Source: Comamonas terrigena NBRC 13299
Lineage (GTDB): Bacteria > Pseudomonadota > Gammaproteobacteria > Burkholderiales > Burkholderiaceae_C
Direction: 5' to 3'
NCBI RefSeq assembly: GCF_006740045.1
Contig: NZ_AP019749.1
Coordinates: forward strand, 3,057,001-3,121,000
Length of the DNA: 64,000 bases
Shown: positions 28,801 through 40,586 of the stretch, in pieces
Layout of the letters: every line of letters starts with the position of its first letter
How positions within the stretch are numbered: the first letter of the stretch is position 1
Position numbers and translations under genes: made by a program
Notes under the pieces: generated by a model
The model's input: the letters and a program-made list of their open reading frames with translations, nothing else
The model's database searches: none
Told to the model about the DNA's origin: nothing

Positions 28801-31800
28801 GGCCGTATCGTTCAACGAGGTGACACTGCCGCTCTGGATATCCCAGGTTCCGCTGAAGCTGCTGTTGCCCGACAGAATCAGCTCGTCGCCACCGGCCTTG
28901 ATCAGGTTGCCGCTGCCGCTCAATTGACCGGTGTACGCCAGCGTGGAAGGGGTGCTGATGGTCAAGTCTCCGTTGACCACGATGGCGTTGCCCACGATCG
29001 AGGCTGTGCTGAGCAAGATTGCGCTGCCGTTGGCGGTCAAGGCGCCGGAGCCCAGAGCGCTGCTGCTGTTGATCGCCAGGGTGCCGCCGCTCAGTGTCGT
29101 ACCGCCAGTCCAGGTGCTGTTGTTGCCGCTCAGGGTCAGCGTGCCGGTGCCGGACTTGATCAACTGGCCGCTGCCACTGATCACGCCGCTCAGGCCCAGG
29201 TTATTGGCGCCGTTGACACTGAGGTTGGCGTTGAGGCCAATGTTGTTGCCCAGCACCACGGCACCGTTGCCGCTGTTGAGGGTGGAAGCACCGTTGACCT
29301 GCAATGCGCCGGACCCCAGTGCACCACTCTGCCCGGCGACCAAGGTGCCGGCGTTCAGCACGGTACCGCCGGTATAGGAATTGGTGCCGCTGAGGGTCAG
29401 CACGGTGCTACCGTTCTTGGTCAGCGTTCCGGCGCCGTCGATGGTGCCGGCCAGAGTCAGGTTGGAGCTGCCCGCCAGCGTCAACCCGCCAAGCAGGTGC
29501 AGGTTGTTGCCCACAGTCAGGGCAAGGCTGTTGTCGAGCACGGTGTTGTTGCCAGCGGTGAGGTCACCGCTGCCCAGCGCGCCGGTGCTGGCCAGGACCA
29601 GTTTCCCTGCACTGAGAGTGGCACCTCCGCTGTAGCTGTTGGTGCCGCTCAAGGTCAGGGTGGCCGCACCGTTCTTGGTCAGGCTGCCAGCACCATCGAT
29701 GTCGCCGTGCAGCACCAGGTCCTGTGCACCGGCCAGGGTCAGGCTGCCGGTCAGGGTGAGGGCGTTGTTCAGGGCAAGCGTCGTGGTGTTGTCCAGCGTA
29801 CCATTGGCGGCGGTCAGTTTGCCGCTGCCCAGCGCGGTGGCCGAGCCGATGGCCAGCGTGCCGGCGTTCAGTTGGGTACCACCCAGGTAGGTGTTGTTGC
29901 CGTTGAGGGTCAGGGTGCCGCTGCCGTTCTTGACCAGCCCACCGCTGCCGCTGACAACCCCATTCAGGCCCAGGTTCTGGGTGCCGAGCACGGTCAGGTT
30001 GGCGCCCAGGGTGATGTTGTTGGCAGTGGTGATGGCAGCGCTGCTGCCCAGACTGGACGCTCCAGTGACGTCCAGCGCGCCACTGCCCAGGGCAGTGGCG
30101 TTGCCCAGCACCAAGGTACCGGCAGCCAGGGTGGTACCGCCCAGGTATGTGTTGCCGGCGCTGAGGGTCAGCGTGCCAGCACCGGTCTTCAGCAGGCTGC
30201 CGCTGCCGCCGACCACACCGTACAGTGTGATGTTGTTGCCGCCATTGACGGTCAGCCCGGCCCCCAGATTGACTGCATTGGCCAGGGTCAAGCCGGTGCT
30301 GCCAGCCAGGGTGGACGCAGCACCCACATTCAGCGCACCCAGGCCCAGGGCCAGGCTGTTGCCCAAGGTCAGGGTACCGCCATTGAGGTTGGTGTTCCCC
30401 TGGTATCCATTGGCGCTGTTGAGCGTGAGGTTGCTGCTGCCATTCTTGGTCAGGCCACCGATTCCGTTGACCGCACCGTCAAGGGTCAGGTCGTTGCTGC
30501 CGGTGAGGTTGAGGTTGCCGGTCAGGTTGATGGCATTGGCCAATGTGGTGGCCGTCAGGGTGTCCAGCGTGGTAGCGCCAGCGGCGTTCAAGGCGCCCCC
30601 CCCTCCCAGCGCGGCACTGCTGCCCAGCACCAGGGTGCCTGCGTTGAGTGCCGTATCGCCGGTGTAGCCGTTGCTGCCAGAGAGCGTCAGAACCCCGCCC
30701 CCGTTCTTGATCAGCCCCCCCACACCGTTGACCTGGCCGGTCAGGGTCAGGTTGTTGCTGCCCCCGATGACCAGACCGCCCAGCAGGTTGACATCGTTGC
30801 CCAGGGTCACGGCGGTATTGCTATCCAGCGTAGTGTCGACCGCTGCAGTCAACAGGCCGGATCCCAGCGCCGTGTTGCGGCCAACCACCAGGGAGCCAGC
30901 CGCCAGGGTCGTGCCGCCTTGGTAGGTGTTGGCATTGTTCAGCACCAGGGTGCCGCTGCCGGTCTTGTTCAGGCCCCCGGAGCCGTCGATGGTGCCGTTG
31001 AGGGTCATGCTGGCATCGACGGGCAGGCTCAGGTTGGCGCCGAGGTGGATGGCATTGGCCAATGCCAGTGGGCTGGCGCTGCCGAGGCTGGATGCACCGG
31101 TGACGTTCAGGGCGCCGCTACCCAGGGCGCCGCCGTTGCCGATGACCAGGCCGCCAGCGGCCAGAGTGGTGCCACCGGCATAGGCGTTGACACCATTCAG
31201 TGTCAGGTTGCTGGCGCCATTCTTGACCAGCGCTCCGGCGCCGCTGATGCCGCCGTTGAGGATGAGGTTGTTGCTGCCCGGTAGGGTCAAGGTTGCGCCC
31301 AGGTCGATCTGGTTGCCCAGGGTCAGCGGGGCGCTACCGTCCAGGGTGCCGTTGCCCGCCACGTGCAGGGTCCCGCTGCCCAGCGACTGGGCGTTGCCCA
31401 GCACCAGGCCACCCGCATTCAAGGTGGTGCCGCCCTGGTAGCCGTTGGCAGCGCCCAAGGTGAGGATGCCGCTGCCGTTCTTGACCAGGCTGCCAATGCC
31501 GTTGATGGCACCGCCAAGGGTCAGCGCGTTGCTGCCGGCGATGTTCAGCACACCCAACAGGTTCACGCTGTTGGCCAGGCTGATGGCGGTGCTGCTGTCG
31601 AGGGTGGTGTTGTTGGCTGCGGTCAGCGCACCGCTGCCCAGGGCGGTGTTGCTGCCCACCACCAGGGAGCCGCCGCTGAGGGTGGTGCCGCCGCTGTAGT
31701 TGTTGCTGCCGTTGAGCACCAGGGTGCCAGTGTCGGCCTTGTTCAGCAGGCCGGTGCCGGTCAGCCCGAGGTTGAGGGTGGCGGTCGCGCCCGGGTCGAC

Positions 31801-34800
31801 ACGGAAGGTGGCGCTGCCGCTGTCGCTGTTGACCAGGTTCAGCACGCCGGCCGTACCGCTGTTCAGCACATAGCCGTCGGTGACAAACTGCAGGCCGGTG
31901 ACGGTCTGGGTGCCGTCGATCGTGACGTTGCCCGCCGTACCCTGGAACACCGCGAAGTAGCTGCTCCAGTCACGGTTGCCGGTGCCGTTGACGGTGGTCC
32001 AGTTGGTGTTCAGGGCATTCCAGGTCCCGGTGCCGCCCTGGATTGCGTTGTCGCTGGTCTGCTGGCTGCCGTCCCAGAATAGCACGCTGCCGTTGGCGCC
32101 CCCCCACCAGCAGATTGACCTGGTTGGATATGGCGACCTGTACCTCGAGGTCGCCGGGCAACACGCCGCTGGGCAGGGTGCCGATGACCAGGCCGTTGTC
32201 GATCAGCACGCCGGTGTAGTCGATCACCCGGTAGATACCCGCGCCGAAGCCGCCGATGTCGCTGACGTTGAGCTTGCCGTCCAGGGTCAGGTTGCCGCCC
32301 ACGGTGATCAGCCTATTGCCGCCGGTGGCGGGCGAGCCCAGGCCCAGATCGAGGTTGGAATTGCTGCTCAGCACCAGGGAGCCGAGACCCAGGTTGGCGC
32401 CGCTGTTGACTGCAAGGTGGCCGCCGTCGGCCACGCTGACCGCACCGGCAACCTGGCCACTGCCGGTCAAGGTGGCGCCGCTGTTGACCTGCACCACCGG
32501 GCTGGCCAGCGATCCGCTGACGTTCAGCACACCGCCATTGACCTGGGTGCTGCCGGTATAGACATTGATCCCGGCCAGCTCCAGGCTGCCGCTGCCGAGC
32601 TTGATCAGACCCGCATCGCCTGCCACTGCACCGCTGAACACGCCGCTGAGATTGCCCGTGCCGACGCTGAGGTTGGCACCGCTGCCGAGGTGGATGGCAC
32701 CACTGCCACCCAGGCTGCCCACACTGCTGCTGGCGCCCAGGTTGAGGCTGGCGCCAGCGCCGACATTCACCAGCGGCGTGTTGCCAAGCGCCCCTGCGCC
32801 CACGGTGGTCACGCTGCCGCTGAGGATGTTCAGCGCACCGCTGAAGCTGTTGCTGCCGCTCAGCGTCAGATCGGCCAGGCCGGTCTTGACCAGACCGCCG
32901 GTGCCGCTGATGGTGCCGCCAAGGCTGAGGTCGTTGCTGCCGGCCACGGTCAGGTCGGCGCCCAGGGCAATGGCGTTGCCTAGGTTGAGCGGCGCGCTGT
33001 TGTCCAGTGTCGCTGCCCCCGTGACGCTGAGGGTGCCGGCGCCCAGGGCCTCGGCGTTGCCCAGGGTCAGGGTCCCGGCAGCCAGGCTGGTACCGCCCAG
33101 GTAGGTGTTGACGCCATTCAAAGTCAGGTTGCCGGAACCGGTCTTGACGAGCCCGGCCCCGCCGTCGATGACGCCATTGAGCGTCAGGTCGCTGTGGCCC
33201 ACCAGGGTCAGGTTGGCCCCCAGGGTGATGGCGTTGCTGAGGGCAAAGGCCGAGGTGGTGTCCAGGTTGGCCGCACCGCTGACATTGAGTCGCAGCAAGC
33301 CGCTGCCCAGTGCGGAGGCATTGCCCAGGGTCAGGGTCCCGGCGGCCAAGGTAGTGCCACCGGCATAGGTGTTGGTGCCGGTCAGCGTCAGGTTGCCCGA
33401 GCCGGTCTTGATCAGGCTGCCGCTACCGCCGATGACGCCGCTCAGGGTCTGGTCGACGCTGCCACCGACAGTCAGGGCCGCATTCAGGTTGATCTGGTTG
33501 GCGAGGTTGATCACCGCGCTGCTGGCCACGGTGGCGGCACCATTGACGTTCAGTGCACCGCTGCCCAACGACAGACTGTTGCCCAGCGACAGGGTGCCCC
33601 CCAGCAGGGTGGTGTCGCCCTGGTAGGTGTTGGTCGCATTCAGGCTGAGCGTTGCCCCGCCCTGCTTGACCAGGCCGCCTGTGCCGCTGACCACGCCATG
33701 GAGCCCCAGGTCGGCGCTGCCGCCGATGGTGGTGGTGCCACCCAGGTTGACCAGATTGTTGGTGGCCACGGCGGTAGTGGCATCCAGGGTGGTGCCTGCC
33801 GCGGTGTTCAGGGTGCCCAGGCCCAGGGCGGTGCTGCTGCCCAGCTTGAGGATGCCTGCATCGAGGTGGGTGTTGCCCTGGTAGCTGTTGGTGCCGGACA
33901 GGGTCAGGGTGGTGCCGCCGGACTTGGTCAGGCCGCCGCTGCCGTTGATGCTGCCGGTCAGCGTCAGGTCATTGCTGCCCAGCACATTCAGGTTGCCGGC
34001 CAGGGCGATGGCGTTGGCGACGCTCAGCGTCTTGTTGGCATCCAGCGCGCCACCGGTGACGGTCAGGGCTGCGCTGCCCAGGGCCGTGTTCGAGCCCAGC
34101 ACCAGGTTACCGCTGGCCAGAGTAGTGCCGCCAGAGTAGGTATTGGCCGCGTTCAGGATCAGGCTGCCGGTACCGGACTTGGTCAGCCCGGCGCTGCCGT
34201 CGATCACACCGTTGAGGGTGAGGTTGGCGCTGCCCGGCAGGGTCAGGCCGGCGTTCAGATGGATGGCGTTGGCCAGCGCCTGGGCGCCGGCGCTGGCAAG
34301 GTTGGCGGCACCGGCAACCGTCAGGTCGCCCGCGCCCAGGGCCAGGCCGTTGCCCACGGTCAGGGTGCCGCTGTTCAGCGTGGTACCGCCCTGGAAGGTG
34401 TTGGCGCCACTGAGCGTCAGGTTGGCGGCGCCGTTCTTGACCAGACTGCCCGTGCCGCTGACCACGCCCGACAAGGTCAGGTCGGAAGACCCTCCTACCG
34501 TGACCGCACCGTTGAGGGTGACGGAGTTGCCCACCGCCAGCGCCGAGCTGGCGTCCACGGTGGTGCCAGCTGCCGCCGTCAGAGCGCCCTGCCCCAGCGC
34601 GGAAGCATTGCCCAGCACCAGGCGACCGGCGTTGAGCATGGTATCGCCCAGGTAGCTGTTGGCGACGCTGAGCAGCAGGTCGGCGGTGCCGTTCTTGGTC
34701 AGACCACCGTTGCCGTCGATGGCGCCGGTCAGGCCCAGGTTGTTGCTGCCGCCAATGGTCAGTCCGGCATTCAGATGGATCTGGTTGCCGAGGTTGAGCG

Positions 34801-37800
34801 CCGCACTGCTGTCCAGCGTGGCCGCGCCGTTGACGCTCAGTGCGCCGCTGCCCAAAGCCAGCGCATTGCCCACCACCAGGGTGCCGGTGTTGAGCACGGA
34901 GCCGCCGGTGAAGTTGTTGGCGCCGTTGAGGGCCAGGGTGGCGGTACCGTTCTTGGTCAGGCTGCCCACACCGCTGACCACGCCGTTGAGACTGAGGTTG
35001 GCACTGCCGCCCACGGTGGTGCTGCCGCCAAGGATGACCAGATTGCTCAGCGCCACAGCGGTGCTGGCATCCAGGGTGGTGCCTGCAGCGGTATGGAGGG
35101 CACCCAGACCCAGCGCGGTGTTGCTGCCGACCACCAGGGTGCCGGCAGTGAGGTTGGTGTTGCCCAGGTAGGCGTTGTTGCCACTCAGGGTCAGGCTGCT
35201 GGCCCCGGCCTTGGTCAGGCCGCCGCTGCCGGTGATGTTGCCGCCCAGGGTCAGGGCATTGCTGCCGGCCAGGTTCAGGGTGCCGGTCACGCTGATGGCA
35301 TTGCCTACGCTCAGACCTGCGGTGTTGGTATCCAGCGTGGTGCCATTGGCCGTACTCAGCGTCCCGGTTCCCAGCGCGGTGACGTTGCCCAGCACCAGGC
35401 GACCGGCGTTGAGCAAGGTGCCGCCCTGGTAGTTGTTGGCGCTGCTGAGTGTCAGGTCGGCGACGCCGTTCTTGGTCAGGCCACCGCTGCCACTGATGAC
35501 ACCAGTCAACCCCAGACTGTTGCTGCCGCCGATGGCCAGGTTGCCGCCGCTGCCCAGGCTGACGGCGTTGCCCAGACTCACCGCCGTGGTTGCGTCCAGG
35601 GTGGTGCCTGCCACGGTGGTCAGTGTGCCGCTGCCCAGGGCCAGGGCATTGCCCACCAGCAGAGTGCCAGCGCTGAGCGTGGTGCCGCCGCCGTAGGTGT
35701 TGGCGCCGCTGAGAGTCAGGGTTGCAGCCCCGCTCTTGGTCAGGCTGCCCGTGCCACTGACCACGCCATTGAGACTGAGGTTGGCGCTGCCACCCACGGT
35801 GGTGCTACCGCCGAGGGTGACCAGGTTGGCCAGTACCACGGTGGTGCTGGCGTCCAGCGCGGTGCCCGTTGCAGTACTCAGGGCACCCAGACCCAGTGCG
35901 GTGTTGCTGCCGACCACCAGGGTACCGGCATTGAGGTTGACGCCGCCCTGGAAGTTGCTACTGGCTCCGGCAAGGGTCAGGGTGGTGCTGCCGTTCTTGC
36001 TCAGTCCACCGCTGCCGGTGATGTTGCCGCCCAGGGTCAGATCATTGCTGCCAGCCAGGTTCAGGGTGCCGGACACGCTGATGGCGTTGCCGACATTAAG
36101 GCCTGCGGTGCTGGTATCCAGCGTGGTGCCGTTGGCCGTGCTCAGGGTGCCGGTCCCCAGCGCATTGGCATGGCCCAGGCTCAGGCTGCCAGCGCTCAGC
36201 ACAGTGCCGCCGCTGTAGCTGTTGTTGCCGCTCAGCAGCAAGGAGCCTGCACCGGACTTGGTCAGGCCGGCGGCGCCGTCGATCACGCCACTGAGGGTGA
36301 GGTGGGCGCTGCCAGGCAGGATCAGGCCTGCGTTCAAATAAATCGCGTTGGCCAATGTCTGGGCACCGGTACTGGCGAGGTTGGCGGTGCCGGCGACGGT
36401 CAGGTCACCTGTTCCCAGGGCCAGGGCATTGCCAACGGTCAGAGTACCGCTGTTCAGCGTGGTCCCGCCCTGGTAGGTATTGGCGCCGCTGAGTGTCAGG
36501 TTGGCTGCGCCGCTCTTGGTCAGACTGCCCGTGCCACCGACCACGCCGCTGAGGCCGAGGTTGGCACTGCCACCGATACTGAGGTTTCCAGCCAAGTTGA
36601 CAGCGTTGCCCAGCGTCACTGCAGTATTGGCATCCAGCGTGGTGCCTGCAGCGGTATGGAGGGCACCCAGACCCAGCGCGGTGTTGCTGCCTACCACCAG
36701 GGTTCCGGCATTGAGGTTGGTGTTGCCCAGGTAGGTGTTGTTGCCGGTCAGGGTCAGGCTGGCGCTGCCGGCCTTGGTCAGGCCACCGCTGCCGGAGATA
36801 CTTCCGCCCAGGGTCAGGGCATTGCTGCCGGTCAGGTTCAGGGTGCCGGTGAGGCTGATGGCGTTGCCAACGCTCAGGCCTGCTGTGTTGGTATCCAGCG
36901 TGGTGCCGTTGGCGGTGCTCAAGGTGCCCGTTCCCAGCGCACTGGCGTTGCCCAGTACCAGGCGACCGGCGTTGAGCAAGGTGCCGCCCAGGTAGTTGCT
37001 GGCGCCGCTGAGTGTCAGGTCGGCAGTGCCGTTCTTGGCCAGGCCGCCGCTGCCGCTGATGATGCCGCCCAGGGTCAGGGCATTGCTGCCGGCCAGGTTC
37101 AGGGTGCCGGTGACGCTGAGGGCGTTGCCAACGTTCAGACCTGCGACGGAAGTATCCAGCGTGGTGCCGCCCGCCGTGCTTAGCGTACCGGTGCCCAATG
37201 CGTTGGCATGGCCCAGGCTCAGGGTGCCAGCGCTCAGCACGGTGCCGCCGCTGTAGCTGTTGTTCCCATTCAGCGACAGGGTGCCCGCACCGGACTTGGC
37301 CAGGCTGCCGAGCCCGTCGATGGTGCCGGTGAGGCCAAGGCTGCCGCTGACGGGTGTGGTCAGTGCACCGCCCGCGTTGAGGTGGATGGCATTGCCCAAG
37401 GTCATCGCGCTGGGGCCCACCAGGCTGGCGGTACCGCCGACCGTGAGAGCACCGACGCTCAGCGCCCCCGCATTCGCGAGGGTCAGGGTACCGTTGTTCA
37501 GGGTGGTGCCGCCCGTGTAGTTGTTGGCACCGCTGAGGGTCAAGTTGGCTGTGCCGTTCTTGACCAGACTGCCGGCGCCGGTGACCACCCCTGACAGAGT
37601 GAGGTCGGACGTGCCGCCGATGTTCACCGCGCCATTGACGGTCACGCCATTGGTGATGCTGACCGCGGTGCTGGCGTCCAGGGTGCTGCCGTCTGCTGCC
37701 GTCAGCGTGCCGGACCCCAGCGCTCCGTTACTGCCAAGCACCAGCCGGCCGGCGTTGAGCTGGGTGCCACCGCTGTAGTTGTTGGCACCGCTGAGGGTCA

Positions 37801-39661
37801 GGCTGCTGGCTCCGGCCTTGGTGAGGCTGCCTGCGCCGCTGACTACACCGCTGAGGCCCAGGTTATTGCTGCCACCAATGGTCAGGTTGCCGCCCAGGGT
37901 GACGGCGTTGCCCAGGGTCACCGCCGCAGAGGCATCCAGGGTGGTGCCGGCTGCGGCATTGAGGATGCTCCCTGCCGCACCCAGCGCAGTGTTGCTGCCA
38001 ACCACCAGGGTGCCGGCATTGAGGTTGGTATTGCCCGTGTAGGCGTTGTTGCCGCTCAGGGTCAGGCTGCTGGCGCCGGCCTTGGTCAGGCCACCGCCGC
38101 CGGTGATGTTGCCGCCCAGGGTCAGCGCATTGCTGCCGGTCAGGTTCAGGGTGCCGGCCACGCTGATGGCGTTGCTGACGCTCAGACCTGCTGTATTGGT
38201 ATCCAGCGTGGTGCCGGCTGCTGCGTTGAGGATGCTCGTTGCCGCACCCAGCGCGGTGTTGCTGCCAACCACCAGCGTGCCCGTGGTGAGATTGGTGCCA
38301 CCCTGGTAGCTGTTGTTGCCGCTCAGGATCAAGTTGCCGGCACCGGACTTGGTCAGGCCGCCGCTGCCGGTGATGTTGCCGCTCAGCGTCAGGGCATTGG
38401 CGCCGCTCACGGTCAGCCCACCGGAGCCGAGGTTGACCGCATTGCTCAGGGCCAGGCTTGTTGCGCTTGCCTGCAGGGTCCCGCCATTGCCGGTGATCTG
38501 CCCAGTGCCCATACCCAGGGCGTTGTCGAAGGACAGGATGCCGCCGTTCAGCGTGGTGGTGGTGGTACCGGTCAGCACTGGCCCCGAAAGAGTCCAGGTA
38601 CCGCTGTTGACGGTCAGATTGCTGAAGTTGATGTAGGTGGTGTTGGAGATGGTGCCGGTACCCGTGGTGCCGGAGCCGGTACCACTGGCAGCGTTCTGCA
38701 AGACAATGTTGTTGGCTGCGCCCGTACCGCCATCGACGGTGCCCGTGGCGGCAAAGGAGAGCTGCGGGAAGAGCGTGACCGACAGCACGGAGCCCACGCC
38801 CGTGCTCTTCAACACCTGGGAACTGGTGACTGCAGTGAAGGTATTGGCCACCGTGCTGTTGCCCATGTGCAGGCTGCCGGTCAGGGTGCCGGCGTTGATG
38901 AACTTGTTGCCCAGTGACGACCCCTGGAACGCGATACGCCCGGTAATGCTGCCTGTGGCGGCATTGGTGAAGGTGGTCGGGCTGCCACCACGCACGGAGA
39001 TCACCGGGATATCGGCTTGCGCAATCGATACGCCGAGAAGTGCGGTAGACCCGATGATTCCGCTGTTGGTGATGACATTGGTTCCGCCTGCGCCGTTAGA
39101 CACATCCAGGGCCAGACCGGTCAAATTTGCCAGCGGCAAGCCCAAGGCAAGGGTGGATGTGCCCTTGAGCGTTCCTACGTTGTTGACGACCAGCGAGCCG
39201 TTGGTGCCGCTGCCGAGTTGCACCCCCGAGGTCAACAAGCCCAGCCCCAGGAGCAGGGTCGGGTCCACCGTCCCGTTGTTGATGAACGTGGTGTTGACGC
39301 CTGTCAGGTTCACCGCATACGGCGTGAGGAGAACAGGTTTGACTTCCGCACCAGCGCCAACGGTGACCGTCATATTGTTGATCGGCGAATCGATGCCGAC
39401 CACCGCAAGCAGCCCGCTGCCTGTGCAGAGCACATTGGCGCCGTCACTAAACGCAGTGCAGGCGGCCTGCGCTGCTGGGAGAAAGGCCATGCCCCCCCAC
39501 GCCAGTGCGACGGCCTGCACACAACGCCGCAAGCGTGGCAGGCTGCGCTGCACGCCGGAGGCATTGCCTCTTCCTGACGAACCACCGCTGCGCGCAATCT
39601 CTGGAGCCGCCACCCAACTGGCCAAAGCCGCATTCCAGATCGTGCGGTAAGTGTGATTCAT
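22882..39661 (-). CDS. Giant repeat-rich autotransporter adhesin, one frameshift in this sequence
   Basis: Surface-exposed type Va autotransporter of about 5,592 residues once one extra C is removed from the C7 tract at 32099-32105. As it stands, the upstream part stops at 31970 and the rest continues in another frame from about 32085. GGAGGAG precedes the start at 39661. The leader is an extended ESPR signal (MNHTYRTIWNAALASWV) with cleavage near AAQA. The passenger is built from autotransporter-associated beta-strand repeats of about 86 residues (GTLTLSGNNTYxGGT type). The last 280 residues, from about 23720, form the outer-membrane barrel ending VRVRWSF. A Cys pair (GQC ... WSC) precedes the barrel. 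A strong terminator follows. It is expected to be an adhesin or biofilm factor, by family. The split is either phase variation, inactivation or an assembly error. Confidence 0.93.
24060..39000 (-). repeat. Tandem array of about 258-bp modules inside the autotransporter gene
   Basis: Imperfect direct repeats of about 255-264 bp, 85-88 codons, run through the passenger region. Marker phrases recur at multiples of this period: GCCGCTGTAGCTGTTGTT near 36212 and 37248, and GCGACCGGCGTTGAGCAAGG at 35399 and 36961. Each module encodes a strand set of the form LTLSGNN.Y.GGT.L..GTL..G...ALG.G. From length divided by period I estimate 50-60 modules. Confidence 0.85.
32099..32105 (+). other. C7 homopolymer tract at the autotransporter frameshift
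   Basis: On the coding strand G7 follows NLLVGG. Six bases would give LLVGGANGSVLFWDG, which matches the homologous joints VVGGASNVLFWDG (about 25910) and VASPGQDIQFWDG (about 28075). Seven bases shift the frame and lead to a stop at 31970. Confidence 0.9.
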
Positions 39662-40586
39662 CTTTTGGCTCCTCCCGATACAGATTGGCAAAGCACTGCA
39701 GAAGGACTGCAGAGCTTTCTGACCTATGGATCGATGGCGGACCTGCTGTGGCTGGCAACCGTTCAACCGAACGGTCGGCTCACTTGGGGGAAATCACACG
39801 AAGAAACTGCAAGGACGATGGATGGGCAGGTCCACCTGCTGCTGTACTGCGTTGCAGCACAACTGGATGGCACGAAAACAATGACGTTGAGACAAAAGCA
39901 TAGAGAGCAGAATCATTTTGTCTAGGCAACCTGGCCGGAAACTGCACCTGCTTTGGCGGCAATCGATGAACGGTATCGATGTGCTATGGGCCGGTGATTT
40001 CTGTGAAATGCCCAGCCGTGAATATGTTGCGGCGCACATGGATCAGAGCGGCAGGCGCACTGCTTCACAGGTATCGCCTCTGCATGCCGAACGCCCCATG
40101 CATCCACTGCGGAGTCGGTCGGTCAAGGTCGTCGCAGTTGCATGCGACATCACCGCAGCCCACAGATGGGATGAACGAATGAGATGCCCATACGGGATGA
40201 CTGCAGCGAAGGAGCAGGAGCGGTCCATCGATTCAGGGCACGCTGGGCTGGGAGAAGCAAGAGACAGCCAAGACGGGAATCTCTTTGGTACGGTATGCCC
40301 TGCCATGCAGGCGCCAAGTGGCCGGACAGTGCCCCGGCGATTGCCTATAAGATGCAATTTACAAGTTGCATGAACCTACGCACCAGCGCATTGCGTTTGA
40401 GGCCCAACGGGCAGCAACCAGGGACGGTTCCCCCTTTTGATATTGCCAACCGGGACATATCAAAAATACCCCGTATCGGCACAACCGTTGCTCTGCATGG
40501 CGCTGCGATCACCCGGCCTGTGCCTGAGTACTTGGGGTGCCTGCCGGGGGCAACAGCGTGCACATACTCCAAATGAAAGGAAACTC
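39662..40586. other. Long divergent intergenic region (925 bases)
   Basis: It lies between the giant autotransporter and the PpiC-type gene, which diverge. It has lower GC around 39890-40000 and a small palindrome CCGTTC-AACC-GAACGG at 39759-39774, about 100 bases before the autotransporter start. Frames of 100-150 codons exist but show no protein-like composition. It probably holds both promoters and possibly an operator or small RNA. Confidence 0.6.
39758..39775. promoter_or_regulatory. Palindrome upstream of the giant autotransporter
   Basis: ACCGTTC and GAACGGT arms flank AACC. It lies 97-114 bases upstream of the autotransporter start codon, a position suited to an operator, but no matching regulator can be named. 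Confidence 0.4.

Noticed and set aside
22915..37183. Very long open frames on the plus strand opposite the autotransporter (over 700, 1,200 and 1,300 codons)
   Set aside because: They mirror the repeat structure of the minus-strand gene, have biased Gln/Gly/Val/Ala composition with no domain or ribosome site, and follow from GC-rich repeats lacking stops in the antisense frame.
24060..39000. CRISPR-like regular spacing
   Set aside because: The period is about 258 bp, repeats are imperfect and coding, and there are no unique spacers or cas genes.
39918..40576. Frames of 130-150 codons in the region between the autotransporter and the PpiC-type gene
   Set aside because: No ribosome site, no hydrophobic or domain pattern, and protein composition like random GC-rich DNA.
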